A stretch of DNA of 64,000 nt from Macrosoma leucophasiata (Eukaryota; Arthropoda; Insecta; Lepidoptera; Hedylidae), in contig JAWQUS010000010.1 of NCBI GenBank assembly GCA_036365455.1, positions 15,260,501 through 15,324,500 of the forward strand. Direction: 5' to 3'. Of this stretch, positions 45,320 to 56,892 are shown one piece after another. The notes beneath the pieces are model-generated. The model was not told where the DNA came from and did no database searches. It was given only the letters and a program-made list of their open reading frames with translations. Positions within the stretch are counted from its first letter, which is position 1, and every line of letters starts with the position of its first letter. The position numbers and the translations under genes were made by a program.

Positions 45320-45588
45320 ACTGGTGATAGAGCTCCTGTGACGGAGCTCGCGGGCGAAGGCACCACCGCATTACCTAATTTACTTGCCGCTAAATAGTAG
45401 AGTTTAGCACTATCGTGTTCCAGTTAGGTGGTAATGTACGGCCCTGTAATTTTCGACACAAAGGCATACATAACACCTTAGGCCTCAGGAGTGGTGACGC
45501 ATTTGCATTTTGACCTCGGTCTTTGTGTAAGTGTTTATAGGCTGCAGTCATCATGCTTGTTTGCCGCTAACATTACATTAAAAAAAAT
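45320..45588 (+). repeat. SINE-A copy with internal deletion
   Basis: ACTGGTGATAGAGCTCCTGT head, GGTAATGTACGGCCCTGTAA, AGGCCTCAGGAGTGGTGACG, ending CATTACATTAAAAAAA. The segment CACTTAACATCAATGTGAAC is missing near the 3' end. Confidence 0.85.
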
Positions 45589-46167
45589 ATTTACTTTATT
45601 TCAATGTTTTAATAAAACGCTTGTTGAAGAACCTAGAGATAATATTTTTGGGCATATTGCACACTGTACTGATTCCATAATCTGTATTTTTTAAATATAT
45701 TTTCATACGCCAGATACAGATCTATTTATTTTGTCAACGAAAAGTAAACCATCGTTTAGCAAAATTTTATAGGTCAACTAGATTCATTTTTTCTTTTGTA
45801 TAAATAACATTTAATTCAATTACTAAGCGTTCACTGAACAGTGTTAAAATTGTCAACAATAACAACCAAGATTTTGTACACTTCTATGAAAATAATAAAA
45901 ATTAGCGTATTTCAATACCTATGAAAATATAACTTTCTAATCAAACTCTTACGAAACAAAAACAAAACACAGCGACGTAAACAAGTACGTACCTAATAGG
46001 TAAATAACCATATTTAACCTCAACGTTAGTGCATTTTTCTAAAAAAAACTCTATGCCTTCTATTTAGGTATTTTTATTTGTTGTGTGCACATTGGCTACA
46101 AAGTATTATTTTTTAGACGTTACTTTGTTGTAATTTGCCGAGGATTTTGATGAATTCTCTAATCAAA
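45589..46167. other. Spacer upstream of bora
   Basis: No exon or named repeat recognised; AT-rich. Confidence 0.5.
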
Positions 46168-46265
46168 GTGGGTGCCCGGGTACCCGGATCTGGCAGTGAA
46201 ATAATACCCGAGTACTCAAAAATGCATATACCCGGGTATACCTGGGTCCGGGTACCCGGGTAGAA
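46168..46265. repeat. Cluster of CCCGGGTA repeats upstream of bora
   Basis: GTGCCCGGGTACCCGGATC at 46171, ACCCGAGTAC, ACCCGGGTATACCTGGGTC and CGGGTACCCGGGTAG within 95 bp form overlapping palindromes. It lies about 170 bp before the bora start codon, so it could be a terminal region of a transposon or part of the promoter. Confidence 0.6.
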
Positions 46266-46431
46266 AACCATAAACAGTATTAAACTGAGTATCGCAGTCA
46301 AAGAGTAGTGTCGCAGTCACTCGCGCAGTGGCCGGAGCATTTTGGAACACAACACAGCCGTCGTTGTCATTTTGTAAGGTTTTGTTTGTGTGTCACTAAT
46401 CGTAATGATAAAATAAATCGTTAATTTCGAA

Positions 46432-46550
46432 ATGAATAACAAAAATGAAAGTCCTAATAATTATTGCAAGTCTACACCGCCGACAAAAAGTAAAGTGCGC
46501 AATCCCTTCGACCAACATTTGATTGATAAACTTCACAAGCCATTATGCAG
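46432..46550 (+). CDS. bora: bora exon 1
   Basis: Codes residues 1-39 plus two bases; contains the NPFD motif (KVRNPFDQHLIDKLHK) that opens the conserved Bora region. Donor CAG/GTGCAG. The following intron is only 74 bp. Confidence 0.88.
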
Positions 46551-49500
46551 GTGCAGTATGACTGTTTCCATGTGAAACATATCGACGAGGTGCAGTGTTT
46601 TAAAATTGGTTTTGTGTATTCCAGTCCCGGTATGTGTAAGATATATAAGAAAAAGGGTAATGGTCCGTTTAAATGGGATATTGACCAGGCTTGTACGTTG
46701 GTACCGGCCGATATAGTCGCGTGTAACAGCCAGTTCGAACCATCTCCGGATCCCGCATTGGAGAAGATCGCTGAGGAAGCTACAGAACGGTAAAACATTT
46801 GGGATAAATTTTCAATGCTACATATTTTTAACGTAACTTCACGCCTGTAATCCCCGAAGGCAGACAATCATGTAATCACCCACGATTCGCCGGTTCCGTA
46901 TCGGCCCATGTAACAGGTGGCAAGCCTGTTGCCATCTCCGGGCATATTGCCAAACTCCGAGGTACTGGGAAACTTCCAGAAAATGAAAAATCCCTGTAGA
47001 ACCAGAAATAAAGGATTTTAATTTGTTATCTCTGATAGTTTTCCCTGATCCGGGAATGGAACTCAGGACCTCCAGCGTAGTAGTGCCCTGCTACCACTAG
47101 GCTACTGAGGCAGTTAAATACTGGTTTTTAAAAACATTTTAAATACCAAGTATCTTCCGTAATATTGATTGTCTCTTAAGGTTTTATTATTTTTTATTAT
47201 TATTTTATTATAAAGCAAGTAGTTGGAAACAACTGATTTAGCCTATATCTGGTTTCTGTTTTATTTACTATCAGGAGTTAGATAAATGTTTATCGAGTTT
47301 ATTTTTGAAATGGTTAACAGTTTGAGCTGATATTACATAATCGGGAAGCTTGTTTCAAGCTTCAACTACACGCTGGCTGATAAAGTGTCTATTTGACTGC
47401 GTACAGGACAGCTTTTGTCCATGGCATCTTAAATGGATATTTTTATTTAAGTTAAACATTTCTTTTAAATCTGGAACATCTACATGTCTATTTAAGATCT
47501 TATAAGTTTCAATTAGGTCTCCACGTGCTCTGCGTTCCTCTAGAGTTGTGAGTTTCAGCATCTTCAGACGCTCTTCTTACGAACAGTGTTTGAGAAGTTG
47601 TGGTATTTAAGTGAAGCTGCACTGTATTTTCTCCAGAAGTTCAATATCTTTCACAAAGTAGAACTGTTTAGCTTTTAAGAATTTGGCTGGTTGAATTATC
47701 AGCACTTATAATAAAAGGAAATCTGCAGGTAAATACTAAACGATAATCGGTGTTATAACTTTAGCACCAAACATAAATTTGATTCTGCAGACAATGGGTT
47801 ATATAGACTAACATTTGCCAAAGTTGGATCTTTCTCATTTAATAGTATCAGTGACAAGCGGCAGGCGCCCTGTGGCGGTCTGCTAAACAAAGTAATCTGC
47901 ATTAACATGCGTCTTGAGATCCAACATAAATTTTCAAGAAATAGTAGATAAACATGCAATGTATGTTCAGACAGTTGGATGCAGCCTACTAACAAGCCAG
48001 AATATACAATGCACATGTGGCGTTTCTCTGAAGACCTAAAATGTCCTGATCTTGTCAAACGATAACACTGTCATTAAGTTAGTCACCAAAATGTACACAC
48101 AAACTAAAGAGTATGCGATTTTTTGGATTAGGTATCTGTGTGCTTTGGAAATGCATTAGATCTCCAATGAAGAAAATTAATGAATTAACCTAACCTATTT
48201 TTAATCAGAAAACTCTCATCTTACGATTTTCCCACTTAAAAGAAAAAGGTTAGGTTAGAATGGTCCCATTCAACCTTACCTTTTTCTTTTATCACACAAT
48301 GATAAGTACATAATTTTGAATTCTAAACCAGAAACTACTACCATTATAGTTTTTCTCTTGAATATTAGATACTTCTCATAGTATTTTTCATGTGGTCACT
48401 TGTAAGTCATATGTCTATGGCCATTTTGACTCATGAACAAAGTGTTTACAGTGCCTGTGGCATTAGTTAATGCAATAAATTCTTAACATTGATCTGGCAC
48501 TGATGAAGATCTATGTTAAGAAGATCATGTTGTGGTCAATGGACAGTGAACATTTTATAAAATGCAACCATTTCATGAAACCACAAAAACTTCAAGATAT
48601 GGGCAAGTTATGTTATTGCTACGACATATACATTAAGTCCCTTCGATGGTAAGGTTGCCTGTCTGGCACACCTCGATAAATAATCACGGCCGCATGCAAC
48701 AGTGCGCGATTTATTGGCATTTAAATATTCTCATTATTCCATCTCTGTTTCTATACACTTTGTTAAGGCTAAGTATCTGCAGGTTGTATCTTGGCATTTC
48801 GGCTTCTGCTTGGGCAAGTAGGCTTTCGTCGCTAAGGGTTCTTACATTTCAAAATGCAATTTGTGTCCATTGCTTTATGCCAAAAGTTTATTTGTGGACC
48901 GAATCCAACTGGTTGTTCTAGAGATGAGCATTTTAAGCAATCTACTATTATTGTAATTTCTCATAAATGTGATATTTATGAGCAATTCGTATTATTACAG
49001 GTTTTTTTCCCAAGAGATGGTAATGCCAAGTCCACTTGAGTCTTCCAAGAAAGTCAAGCCTATAATATTACAATCATCCATGGATGCAAGTATTCAAGTT
49101 ACTAGTTTAAATAGTGAAAAAACTATTTTGATGAAGGATGGTAAGTATTTTTAATTAATTAGATTCTTGAAACTTCTATATTTTACATTCTGTAGTTAAA
49201 ACCTCATTAACTTGTAATTTAAGAACCATCATTGATTAGGGCGGTAGTAAATTCAAAAACGGGCAGCAACGTCTCACGATAAAACTACCGCCACTGCGAT
49301 TGGCAATGCGCCTGCCAAGCGTATTGATTATAACATACCCTCCGCCAATGACGCGCATCACTTGTGGGCATCTTTTGGGAAAGTTTTGTCCAGCTGTAGA
49401 CATGTATCAGGGGGCCGACCGCCTAACTCTAATGCTTTCGTTTAGGACATTTTCTTGTCACTTTCGTACCACCTATTAAAACATTTTGCTCAAAAGATGA

Positions 49501-52500
49501 TGTTATAATCGAAAGCTAAACGAAAGCATTTGAGTTAGGCGGTCGGCTCCCTGGAGTGAGTGTATGGTCTTAACGCCCTTGCTTGCAATATGTTTCACAA
49601 ATCTTAAATTTAAGTATTAATATTAGTTTCAGCTCAAACTGTCCTTACACTGCCACCAAAATTGCCACCTGAAATTGAGACCATCTTGGAACCATTCTGC
49701 ACTTATACACAGGTGACTATTTTTATTATAACATATTTTCATCATAAATCTCATAATTCGCATCACGAGAATATTCTAATGTATATAGCATTTGTGTTTT
49801 TCTACGTATGTTTAAATTAAAGGTAAAATTCAATTTATAATTTAAAATGTATTATATAAATTTAAGTAAAATTTGCTGGACCAGTTTCACAAATTCTTTG
49901 ACTATTAGAAAGCTGCATCTTCACTGAGTGACATAAGCCATATTACATTCATTTCACCTGTGTGAAGCCGAGGTGAACCATTTTTATTTTATTTTTTTTA
50001 TTATAGCCTGTTTGTTGTTAAGTAAACATTAAAGTTCTTAATTCAGTATGCAAAAAGGCAAAAGCCTCCTCTATCTTTTTCCACTGGACTATCACAGACC
50101 ATTCTTCTAATGTGGTAACCACTAGTTTTTTATAATTTTGAGGAGAAAATGAGAGTTACGAATTACGTTAAAAAATTTGGCTCCAAGTGAAAATTAAGTC
50201 GTAGTGCGGTCTGTGAATCCCGCTCTTAAAAAGCAATACTTTCAGGACCAAAATATATCCGGCGACTACGAAATTACGGCAAACGGTTCACTTCGGAGGA
50301 AGTTGTTCTTTGAAGAGCATAGTGATGTTGATCATTATGATTCGGAGCAAACTGATGATGAAGTGTATGTAGAACAGAGACCACCGTCGAGCTATGAGGC
50401 ACACACACCTATCCTGTTCAGTCCAGATCTAGTAAGTTTTCTTGGTCTTATTTACAATTTATCCTAAAGGAGATGTCCTGAAATGAATGGAGCCTGTACC
50501 TGCTCTATGAACAATAACAATAAAAATGATTCCAAACAGTATTCAGCTATCAATTTTAATCAATCTTGTGTCTTTTATGTACTAATGCAACAAAATTATT
50601 ATGTGTTATTGTTGTTTTATACATCAATCTTTTTTTGCAATGCATAAGGTAACAATTTCACCAGATTCAGACAGAATCATTAATCCTCCAGTCCTAAAGT
50701 TGCTATTTGCTATTTTATTTATAAAAAAAAGAAATGAAGAGGTAAAAATTGCAATAATTATTTAAAAAAATAGTATTGAACTACTGCATCTGTTCATTCG
50801 ATCAGCAGCCGGCGAGTGCTAAAAACATAATTTTGAATTCAAAACCAGAAAGAACTGCCAGCATAGAATTCTTTTGAATATTAGACCTTACGCGTAGTTA
50901 ACATAGCGTCATAATATTATCACAGTATAAGTACATACAGTAGTTTATCGCCTTTGAAGTTTTGCAATATGCCTTAACCCATAAAAACGCAAATTCATTA
51001 AGGTTGTCACGTTTTTGGTTTTTATTTACGTTGTTTGTAACGCGTCAGTATACGTTGAACATATATAAAAATCCTAAAAACATGACGCCTGTAATCCCCT
51101 AAACAGGTAAATCGGATTCATGCATACATCCTCGATTCGCCGGTCACGTTTCAGCCCATGCAACAGGCGGCGAGCCTGTTGACATCTCCGGGCACTTTAC
51201 CAAACTTTGAGTTACTGGGAAGCCTCCAGAAAATAGAAAAATCTATCATACTATAAATATCTCAACCTATCAACAATTTACCAGTCTATCATCAATCTAC
51301 CAGTATTCCAGTTGGGCGGTCTATCAGTACGTCAGAATTCTAACAATTATAATGTACCGATCCTAATATTCATCCATACCTTTTTAACTCCGTCCAATAT
51401 AATCCGAATATCAAATACATACTAAAAAGACAAAAAAAATGTTTAGAGTTTACTTAAAAGATTTTTTCGTTTTGTGAAGTAAGTATGTACATAAAGTGTA
51501 TAATATAACAGACATTATTAATAAATGAAAATTAGAATAAAATATTAACATACATAAAAATTTTATTATTTTATATATGTTAAAAAGTCAGCTCTATCTC
51601 TGTACCAAATTTCATTAAAATCGGTTCAGTCGTTTGGACGTGAAAAGGCAACAGACAGAATTATTTTCGCATTTATAATATTATAGTAGGGATGTAAACA
51701 ATCAGAAAATTTAGATAAAACGAACTTGTTACTTAAAACATAAAGTATATTAAGAAATTGACCATTGCCTATATCTGAAGATATTATGTAACTTATCAAA
51801 ATATATGGTCAAAAGCATAAATTAAACAGATTTTTTATGTGTTTGCTTTTTTTATTTCGTCGCCTAGGAACGTATCCCTATAATTCTATATAAATTACCA
51901 TTCCATATTCACGATTTCTGTATTCGCGGCATATTGACGGAACGTATTCCCCGCGAATAAAGAGCTTCTACTGTATTCTAAGAAATTAAAAAACATCTTT
52001 AACTTTCAATAATTTCAGAGTCGTGATTTAGTGGCAAAAGGCATGAAAAGAACATTTGGCACACCATTACAAAAGAGTGCCTCAGCCAACAACAAACCCT
52101 GTTACCGAAACAAGATACTGGATGTTGTGGACTTCGGCGAGCCGTGCTTCAGTCCAATTGAGTTCCGAACACCGAAACGTACTGACCAGGAGTCCGCAAC
52201 GTCTTCGTCTTTTGCATCGGCGTCCATATCTCCAGTCACCAAAGCTGCCTCGAGTGATGAAGAGGTGAGTGAAATCTGAAACATTTTAGTATGTTCTTAG
52301 TGGTATCTTTTATGCAGAGATAGAGACAATAAATTAATATTGCACATCGAGGTTGCGAGAGAGACGATCGGCTCGTTTCGACTTCGTAGAGCGTTTTCTC
52401 TGTTACACACTGCCTACTTATAGGCAGCTACGTATAGGCTACGTAAGCACTTGGTCCACAAGTCCAGTATTGGTCAAAACTTGATCAAAATAGTCGACAA

Positions 52501-55293
52501 ACGTCAATTATTTGCGGTGCGAAAGAGATAACGCTCGCGCTCTACAGACCCGAAATAAGCCGAAGTCTCTTTCCTAGGCTCGATGTGCAATATTTATTGT
52601 TGAGCACTGTACATTCGTCTGGATAAATTTGATATTGGTAAAATTCTAGTACAATTTGATTGGTTGAGATTAGTACGAGTAAGTGAACTTTTTTATCGTT
52701 AACATCAAAAATTAATTTACTTAATTTGACAGGTAAAGAATCGAAGTAGTTGTTTCATATCAAATCAAATAGTTTATTGCAGTAAACTACCTATTTGAGT
52801 AAATAGTTTAACTATTATAGTAAACTTTCAGTTGACGATAGTGAAACATCGCGCATGGAGGAATTGAGACGCACTTCGTGCCGTCATTTTCTTTTTCCTA
52901 TTGAAGTCAAACACACGACCCGTGTCTACGACACATCTGTATTCAGTGTTTTTTCCGGCACTTCAATTGCCATCAATTAAGTTTTCATTATTTGTCGTGG
53001 ATCCCGTAGAAATAGACGATCGAAGCGCACATGGTCAATAGGCATAATTCACGTATATATTACAATCGATCATGTCACGGTTGCTTTAAATAATGATCAT
53101 GAACAACATCGAATTATAAACTATTTTCAGAAAAATAATTTTACTTCACCTGAATCAGAGGCAATGGCCACGTGCCTGGACTGTATTGTGTCCGAGCCAG
53201 AAAGTGAGAAAAAGACATCGTGTTTCTGCAAAACTACGCCCAGTAAGTCATCCGTGAGGAGAAGCACATCCCTCAAAGACTCGCCTGCTAAAAATCGAAG
53301 AGGATCGAATTTGTTATTGGAAAAAAGGAGTCTAAGTATGTCCAGTTTACATCGGAGTCGATCGGTGCAGAAACTTGACTTCAGCATGGACATGAGCATA
53401 GATCGTTCTTTCCACAGCAATTCGCAAGGTTAGTAGATTTGTCAACTTTTTGATTTAACCCTTCGGGGATTACAGTCGTGAAGTTACGTATATATCAATA
53501 TTATCCTATTCTGTAAAGGCATGTAGTGCGCGTGTAGATACTTCCGGTAATACGAATTTATCATAAACAATTAATTTTGAGATAAGAAAACTATTGGTCT
53601 CTTAGTGGAATCTTACAGCGATAACAGACCTTCACTGTATGATTCTATGTCTTACGTATGCGATTTCACCGATCTGCTCAGAAGCCAGCTACATTTGTTA
53701 CAACTGATTCAAATTAATGACCGCCGAGTTTAGTCGATCTGCTCACACGCCATTTACACCTTTTACTTTATGTACTACATAATCATGACCGTCATGATAC
53801 CGCCGTAGCGTTGTATTGGATTAATAAAAACTCATCACCTAAATATGTACCCGGACCATACTCCGCTAACAAAAATGAATGCCTGTGTTTTACTTAAGCA
53901 GAGGTAGGGGTTTGCATGCATGCATCCGAGCATACATGCAAACACCCACGTTTCGCCATTTACGTTTTGGCCCATGTAGCAGGTGGCGAGCCTATTGCCA
54001 TCTCCGGGCACATTACCAAGCTCCGATATTGATAGATGTGATTCAAATTGGATGTCTTATATTGAATTTTTACAACATGTTATGGATGTTGGTGTGTTTC
54101 TCACGTCATAAATAATTGAGTACTGACATAAGAAACCATATAAAAAACCGGCTTCTTCGGTATGATCGGTTTTTTATAGTTGTAATGAAAGAATGACCAA
54201 CAAAAGTTCCTTTGTTGTTTTGCAGTACTGGTACATCCACTCAATCATGTCTGAAATAAATCTATAAATTATTGACATAGGTTACAATTTAATTGGATTT
54301 TATCCTTATATGTTTATTTGTAAATCATATTATCAGAAGGTTGGTAGATACATTAAAAAAAAAATCGAATCAATAAATTTCATATGATTTTTCCATACCC
54401 TTGCCAAGTCATATAAATAAGAATTTTCTTCTTCAGCCGACTGCGAGGAACTGCAACAAGACACACCAGCTGTATGGTCTATAGTGGAAGATACAAGTAT
54501 TCAACAATTAGTAAAAATGGATTCATTCAAGGGGCAATCAAACGAAATTCAGTCTTCCACTCAGATAAACACCACAAACATACATTTATTGGACGACACG
54601 CCTATAAAAGGGAAACGCAAAACAAATGCCCTTTCACATGAGATTAGTAAAATTCGTGCACCGGTCATAATGAGCCCTATGCACATGTCCTTAGATAATA
54701 GTTTAGATAATTCTGAAAGCTTGCTAAACATGGAGGATAAGAAGATAGACTTTAACAAAGTTGATCTCAAATTTTTGACTGATAACGTATCTCAATTCGA
54801 GTATAACACTAACATTAGTACTAAAGTTAATGAAAATAGTTCCACTAATTTCAAGAGAGTCGATAGCGGCTTCAACGAAAACACGTTTTACGCGAACGCG
54901 TCTAGTTATTATGAAAGTGCCATAAAACCCTCAGAACTGACTGTGACGAACATATCGAAGGTGAACTGTAGTAAGACTGCTTTGAAAGAAATATCGAATA
55001 TAAATTGGATGAGAGTCGACAGTGGCTTCAAAGATGAGAATTCGGCAGATAGTATGCAATTCTACCCAACAAGCGAGAACTTTGGGAAGAAAGTGCCGAG
55101 TTTCCAATTTTCGGAAGCTAAATCAGAGGAAAAGGAGAACGCTGCTGCAGAAGATTTTGATAGATTCCTAGTGCAAGGTCATGCGAAAAATGAGGCCATG
55201 TCTATATCTGATATATTAACCGACGATCTAACTTTCACCTGCAATTTCTCATCGACACCATCTAAGAATAAATCGCGAAAATATAGCACGTGA
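46432..55293 (+). CDS. bora: Aurora borealis (Bora), eight coding exons
   Basis: Bora is a cell-cycle protein that helps activate Aurora A and, with it, Polo/Plk1 at mitotic entry. I reconstruct eight exons with matching phases: 46432-46550, 46625-46789, 49001-49140, 49633-49712, 50246-50431, 52019-52264, 53131-53428 and 54437-55293, totalling 2091 nt, 696 residues. Every junction has GT/AG. The conserved N-terminal Bora region is clear: VRNPFDQHLIDKLHKPLC joined to SPGMCKIYKKK, then FKWDIDQ...L.PADI, FFSQEMVMPSPLESS, and LPPEIETILEPFCTYTQDQN followed by SLRRKLFFEE. The order and spacing match Bora in other animals. The C-terminal half is Ser-rich and disordered, with two DSGF motifs (554-557 and 606-609) that resemble the Bora phosphodegron. 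The start is the first in-frame ATG. Introns 2-7 carry SINEs, MITEs and dead LINEs. Confidence 0.93.
46625..46789 (+). CDS. bora: bora exon 2
   Basis: Codes residues 40-94. Acceptor TGTATTCCAG. Contains SPGMCK (the conserved SPS.F-type motif) and FKWDIDQACTLVPADI, the conserved W-containing segment, then DPALEKIAEEATE. Donor ACG/GTAAAA. Confidence 0.9.
46845..47112 (-). repeat. SINE-B copy in bora intron 2
   Basis: Reads CCTGTAATCCCCGAAGGCAG, TTCGCCGGTTCCGTATCGGC, GTTGCCATCTCCGGGCATAT on the plus strand and ends in a minus-strand tRNA-like head near 47040-47112 (A-box-like TAGCCTAGTGGTAGCAGG, B-box-like GAGTTCCATTCCC). The element therefore reads minus. Confidence 0.65.
47268..47575 (-). pseudogene. 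CR1-like LINE C-terminus in bora intron 2
   Basis: A minus-strand frame: LKLTTLEERRARGDLIETYK, ILNRHVDVPDL, GQKLSCTQSNRHFISQRVVE, then after a stop in place of Trp, NKLPDYVISAQTVNHFKNKL. This is the conserved C-terminal tail of CR1-like reverse transcriptases (LE.RR.RGDLIE.YKIL; R.V..WN.LP). A dead 5'-truncated fragment. Confidence 0.8.
48650..48872 (-). pseudogene. LINE endonuclease fragment in bora intron 2
   Basis: A minus-strand frame with TQIAF, a stop, then NVRTLSDESLLAQAEAEM and RYNLQILSLNKV. It matches the start of an RTE/CR1-type apurinic endonuclease (IA.WNVRTL....KLAQ...EM.RYN..ILGL.EVRW). Several stops; a relic. Confidence 0.7.
49001..49140 (+). CDS. bora: bora exon 3
   Basis: Codes residues 95-141. 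Acceptor TTATTACAG; the joined codon gives ...ATER-FFSQEMVMPSPLESS, matching the FF...PSP block of Bora. Donor GATG/GTAAGT. Confidence 0.9.
49408..49553. mobile_element. MITE in bora intron 3
   Basis: A 146-bp foldback with inverted ends CAGGGGGCCGACCGCCTAAC and GTTAGGCGGTCGGCTCCCTG; the arms pair over about 37 bp (through AATGCTTTCGTTTAG). The termini resemble the inner MITE at 21642-21894. No clear target duplication. Confidence 0.8.
49633..49712 (+). CDS. bora: bora exon 4
   Basis: Codes residues 142-168 (QTVLTLPPKLPPEIETILEP, FCTYTQ). The LPPEIE...P...TQ block is highly characteristic of Bora. Donor CAG/GTGACT, in phase 0. Confidence 0.92.
50246..50431 (+). CDS. bora: bora exon 5
   Basis: Codes residues 169-230; begins DQNISGDYEI and has SLRRKLFFEEHSD, the conserved LRRKLF motif. 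Ends SPDL before GTAAGT; phase 0 at both ends. Confidence 0.92.
51083..51243 (-). repeat. SINE-B copy in bora intron 5
   Basis: Family core: CCTGTAATCCCCTAAACAGG, TTCGCCGGTCACGTTTCAGC, GTTGACATCTCCGGGCACTT. The tRNA-like end is not evident in this copy. Confidence 0.6.
51589..51691. repeat. Dispersed repeat end in bora intron 5
   Basis: TACCAAATTTCATTAAAATC, GGTTCAGTCGTTTGGACGTG, ACAGACAGAATTATTTTCGC, TTTATAATATTATAGTAGGG. This type of 3' end is very common in Lepidoptera; probably a non-LTR element tail. Confidence 0.55.
52019..52264 (+). CDS. bora: bora exon 6
   Basis: Codes residues 231-312, Ser-rich, with FGEPCFSPIEFRTPKR containing proline-directed SP and TP sites that could be CDK targets. 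Acceptor AATAATTTCAG, donor GAG/GTGAGT. Confidence 0.85.
52326..52609 (-). mobile_element. MITE-1 copy 3 in bora intron 6
   Basis: The right end ATTGTTGAGCACTG and inner GAGCCTAGGAAAGAGACTTC (on the minus strand) match copy 1 closely in inverse orientation; the left end is slightly truncated (ACAATAAATTAATATTGCAC). Starts 62 bp after the exon 6 donor. Confidence 0.75.
53131..53428 (+). CDS. bora: bora exon 7
   Basis: Codes residues 313-411. Acceptor AAACTATTTTCAG. Basic and Ser-rich (VRRSTSLKDSPAKNRRGSN, RSLSMSSLHRSRSVQKLDFS). Donor CAAG/GTTAGT. Confidence 0.82.
53869..54035 (-). repeat. SINE-B copy in bora intron 7
   Basis: Contains TTCGCCATTTACGTTTTGGC, CCATGTAGCAGGTGGCGAGC and TATTGCCATCTCCGGGCACA, the same core as the copies in introns 2 and 5 and in the same orientation. 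Confidence 0.6.
54437..55293 (+). CDS. bora: bora exon 8, with stop
   Basis: Codes residues 412-696. Acceptor TTTCTTCTTCAG. A long disordered region with the repeated RVDSGF motif (codons at 54862-54873 and 55018-55029) and many SP/TP sites. Stop TGA at 55291. Confidence 0.9.
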
Positions 55294-55535
55294 TATGTGA
55301 CGTCTTTGACTTTGCTCAATGAGGGTTATTTATCTAGTATCAATTTTTTAAATGAGCATTTATAAGCATTTAGGTACATTATATTGTTTGTTTTGACTTA
55401 AGTCCATTATTGTGGATTATTTTATTGAATTATGTTAATATGATTTTTGTATGAGACGACGTGTAAGTGGTAATTTTTGCATGAAATAATTATTTTGATT
55501 TGAGAATTGTGCGTTTACTTGGTTCAAGTAACATA

Positions 55536-55541
55536 AATAAA
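55536..55541 (+). terminator. bora poly(A) signal
   Basis: AATAAA within ACATAAATAAAGCTTTAAGA, 243 nt after the bora stop; the only well-placed hexamer before the next dispersed repeat. Confidence 0.6.
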
Positions 55542-55583
55542 GCTTTAAGACTGAAATATGATTTAATTATTAACTACATCTTC

Positions 55584-56215
55584 TATACATATAATAAAAC
55601 AGTAAAACCCGCGTGTCTGTACATTGTATAGATTTACGAAAAACTAATCGGGAGCGATGTTAAAATAGTATTGGAACACTTTTCAATGATTTTTAATTTT
55701 ATTGTCTGTCTGTTTGTCTGTTTGTCCCTTTGTCCAGGCTAATCTCCGAAGATACTGGACGGATTCGAATGAAACTTTTTGTGGTGTATAGATACTAAGC
55801 CTGGCCAACATTTAGGCTACTTTTTACTGCGGGAAAATCCCTAATTCCCACGGGAATCTCTACATTTAATAAAATCATAGGAAAGTCAAAACTGTACATT
55901 GAATATTTTTTAAAAGAATACTTAGGACGTAATCTACAATAGAAATCGAAGCCAAAAATATAGTTTTCAGATCTTTTGTCTGTTTGTCTGTATGTATGTC
56001 CGGGCTAAACTAAAAAAAGTACCTACTAAATGGCACCTGTTAGTAATATTCATGCAAAATTTACTTCAAATTTTGAATAAGTGGGTTTTACTTTTAATTA
56101 AATACTATTTTAAAAGTTGTTTGCTTATAATGCTAAAGTAACACAGGCATCTTAGGTATGTTTGGTGCTGTAGAGCCTTCACGCAGACGACGTTGCGGGC
56201 AGCTGCTAGTAAAAG
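55584..56215. repeat. Dispersed repeat complex downstream of bora
   Basis: Starts ATAATAAAACAGTAAAACCC, contains TGTCTGTCTGTTTGTCTG runs at 55703 and 55978, CTAATCTCCGAAGATACTGG, and ends ACGCAGACGACGTTGCGGGC, AGCTGCTAGTA. Typical of a lepidopteran non-autonomous element; related to the 11.6-11.9 kb repeat. Confidence 0.55.
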
Positions 56216-56892
56216 AATAAAACACTAACCTATAGGTTTTCCCCTCGCAGTTTTCTTCTTGTCATATAGGTCAACTAGGGAGCTAACTGCTGTTTCTGCT
56301 TTTAACCAGCAACCGTGAAGCTGAAAGTTTTAAGCAAATGTGTTATAATACCAGTGCAAACCGGTTTTGTCGTGCTTAGAAATCGTCATGAATTGTGCCC
56401 AGGGCTGGTCCGTTCAATGTTCAAAAATAAAAGTATTAATAGACATAGGCAAGAGAAATAACCTAGGGTCAAAAAAATCCGTGAAAAAATAGGTAAAGCG
56501 AAAGCTTTAAAGCTTAGAAGTACTGATACTGTACGGAACTTATGGCACTAAGTGAAGTTGCTTACGTACACTTTATTCAGTTTCTTAGCTTACAATGATG
56601 ACACAGACGAGATAGAGAGCGAATCCGAATGTTGGCCAGACGAAAGCAAACTACTGCTATATTTGCAAAAAAAGATCTACACCATAATATGATTTTCTTC
56701 GTAGCGACTTGTAACTAACTTCACGGACGTTTTATTTTAAATTTTGCACTGACTGTATTTTGTTGCCCCTCTGGCCTCATAGCCGGGACGAAAGGACAAA
56801 AATAAAGACGTAAACGAGGGCAAAAGTGGGTCGAACTGCAAGACTCGCCAGAATGGGGTCAGTATTTATGAGGAAGCTTGAATACATTAGTT
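56216..56892. other. Gene-free stretch
   Basis: No exon recognised. A frame near 56590-56640 (DDTDEIESESECWPDESK-like) is short and closed on both sides; it may be a scrap of a transposase gene, not assignable. Confidence 0.4.

Noticed and set aside
46551..46624. Start of Bora at the ATG inside 46545-46793
   Set aside because: That ATG overlaps a 74-bp intron; splicing 46550 to 46625 joins NPFD...KPLC to SPGMCK in the order conserved in Bora.
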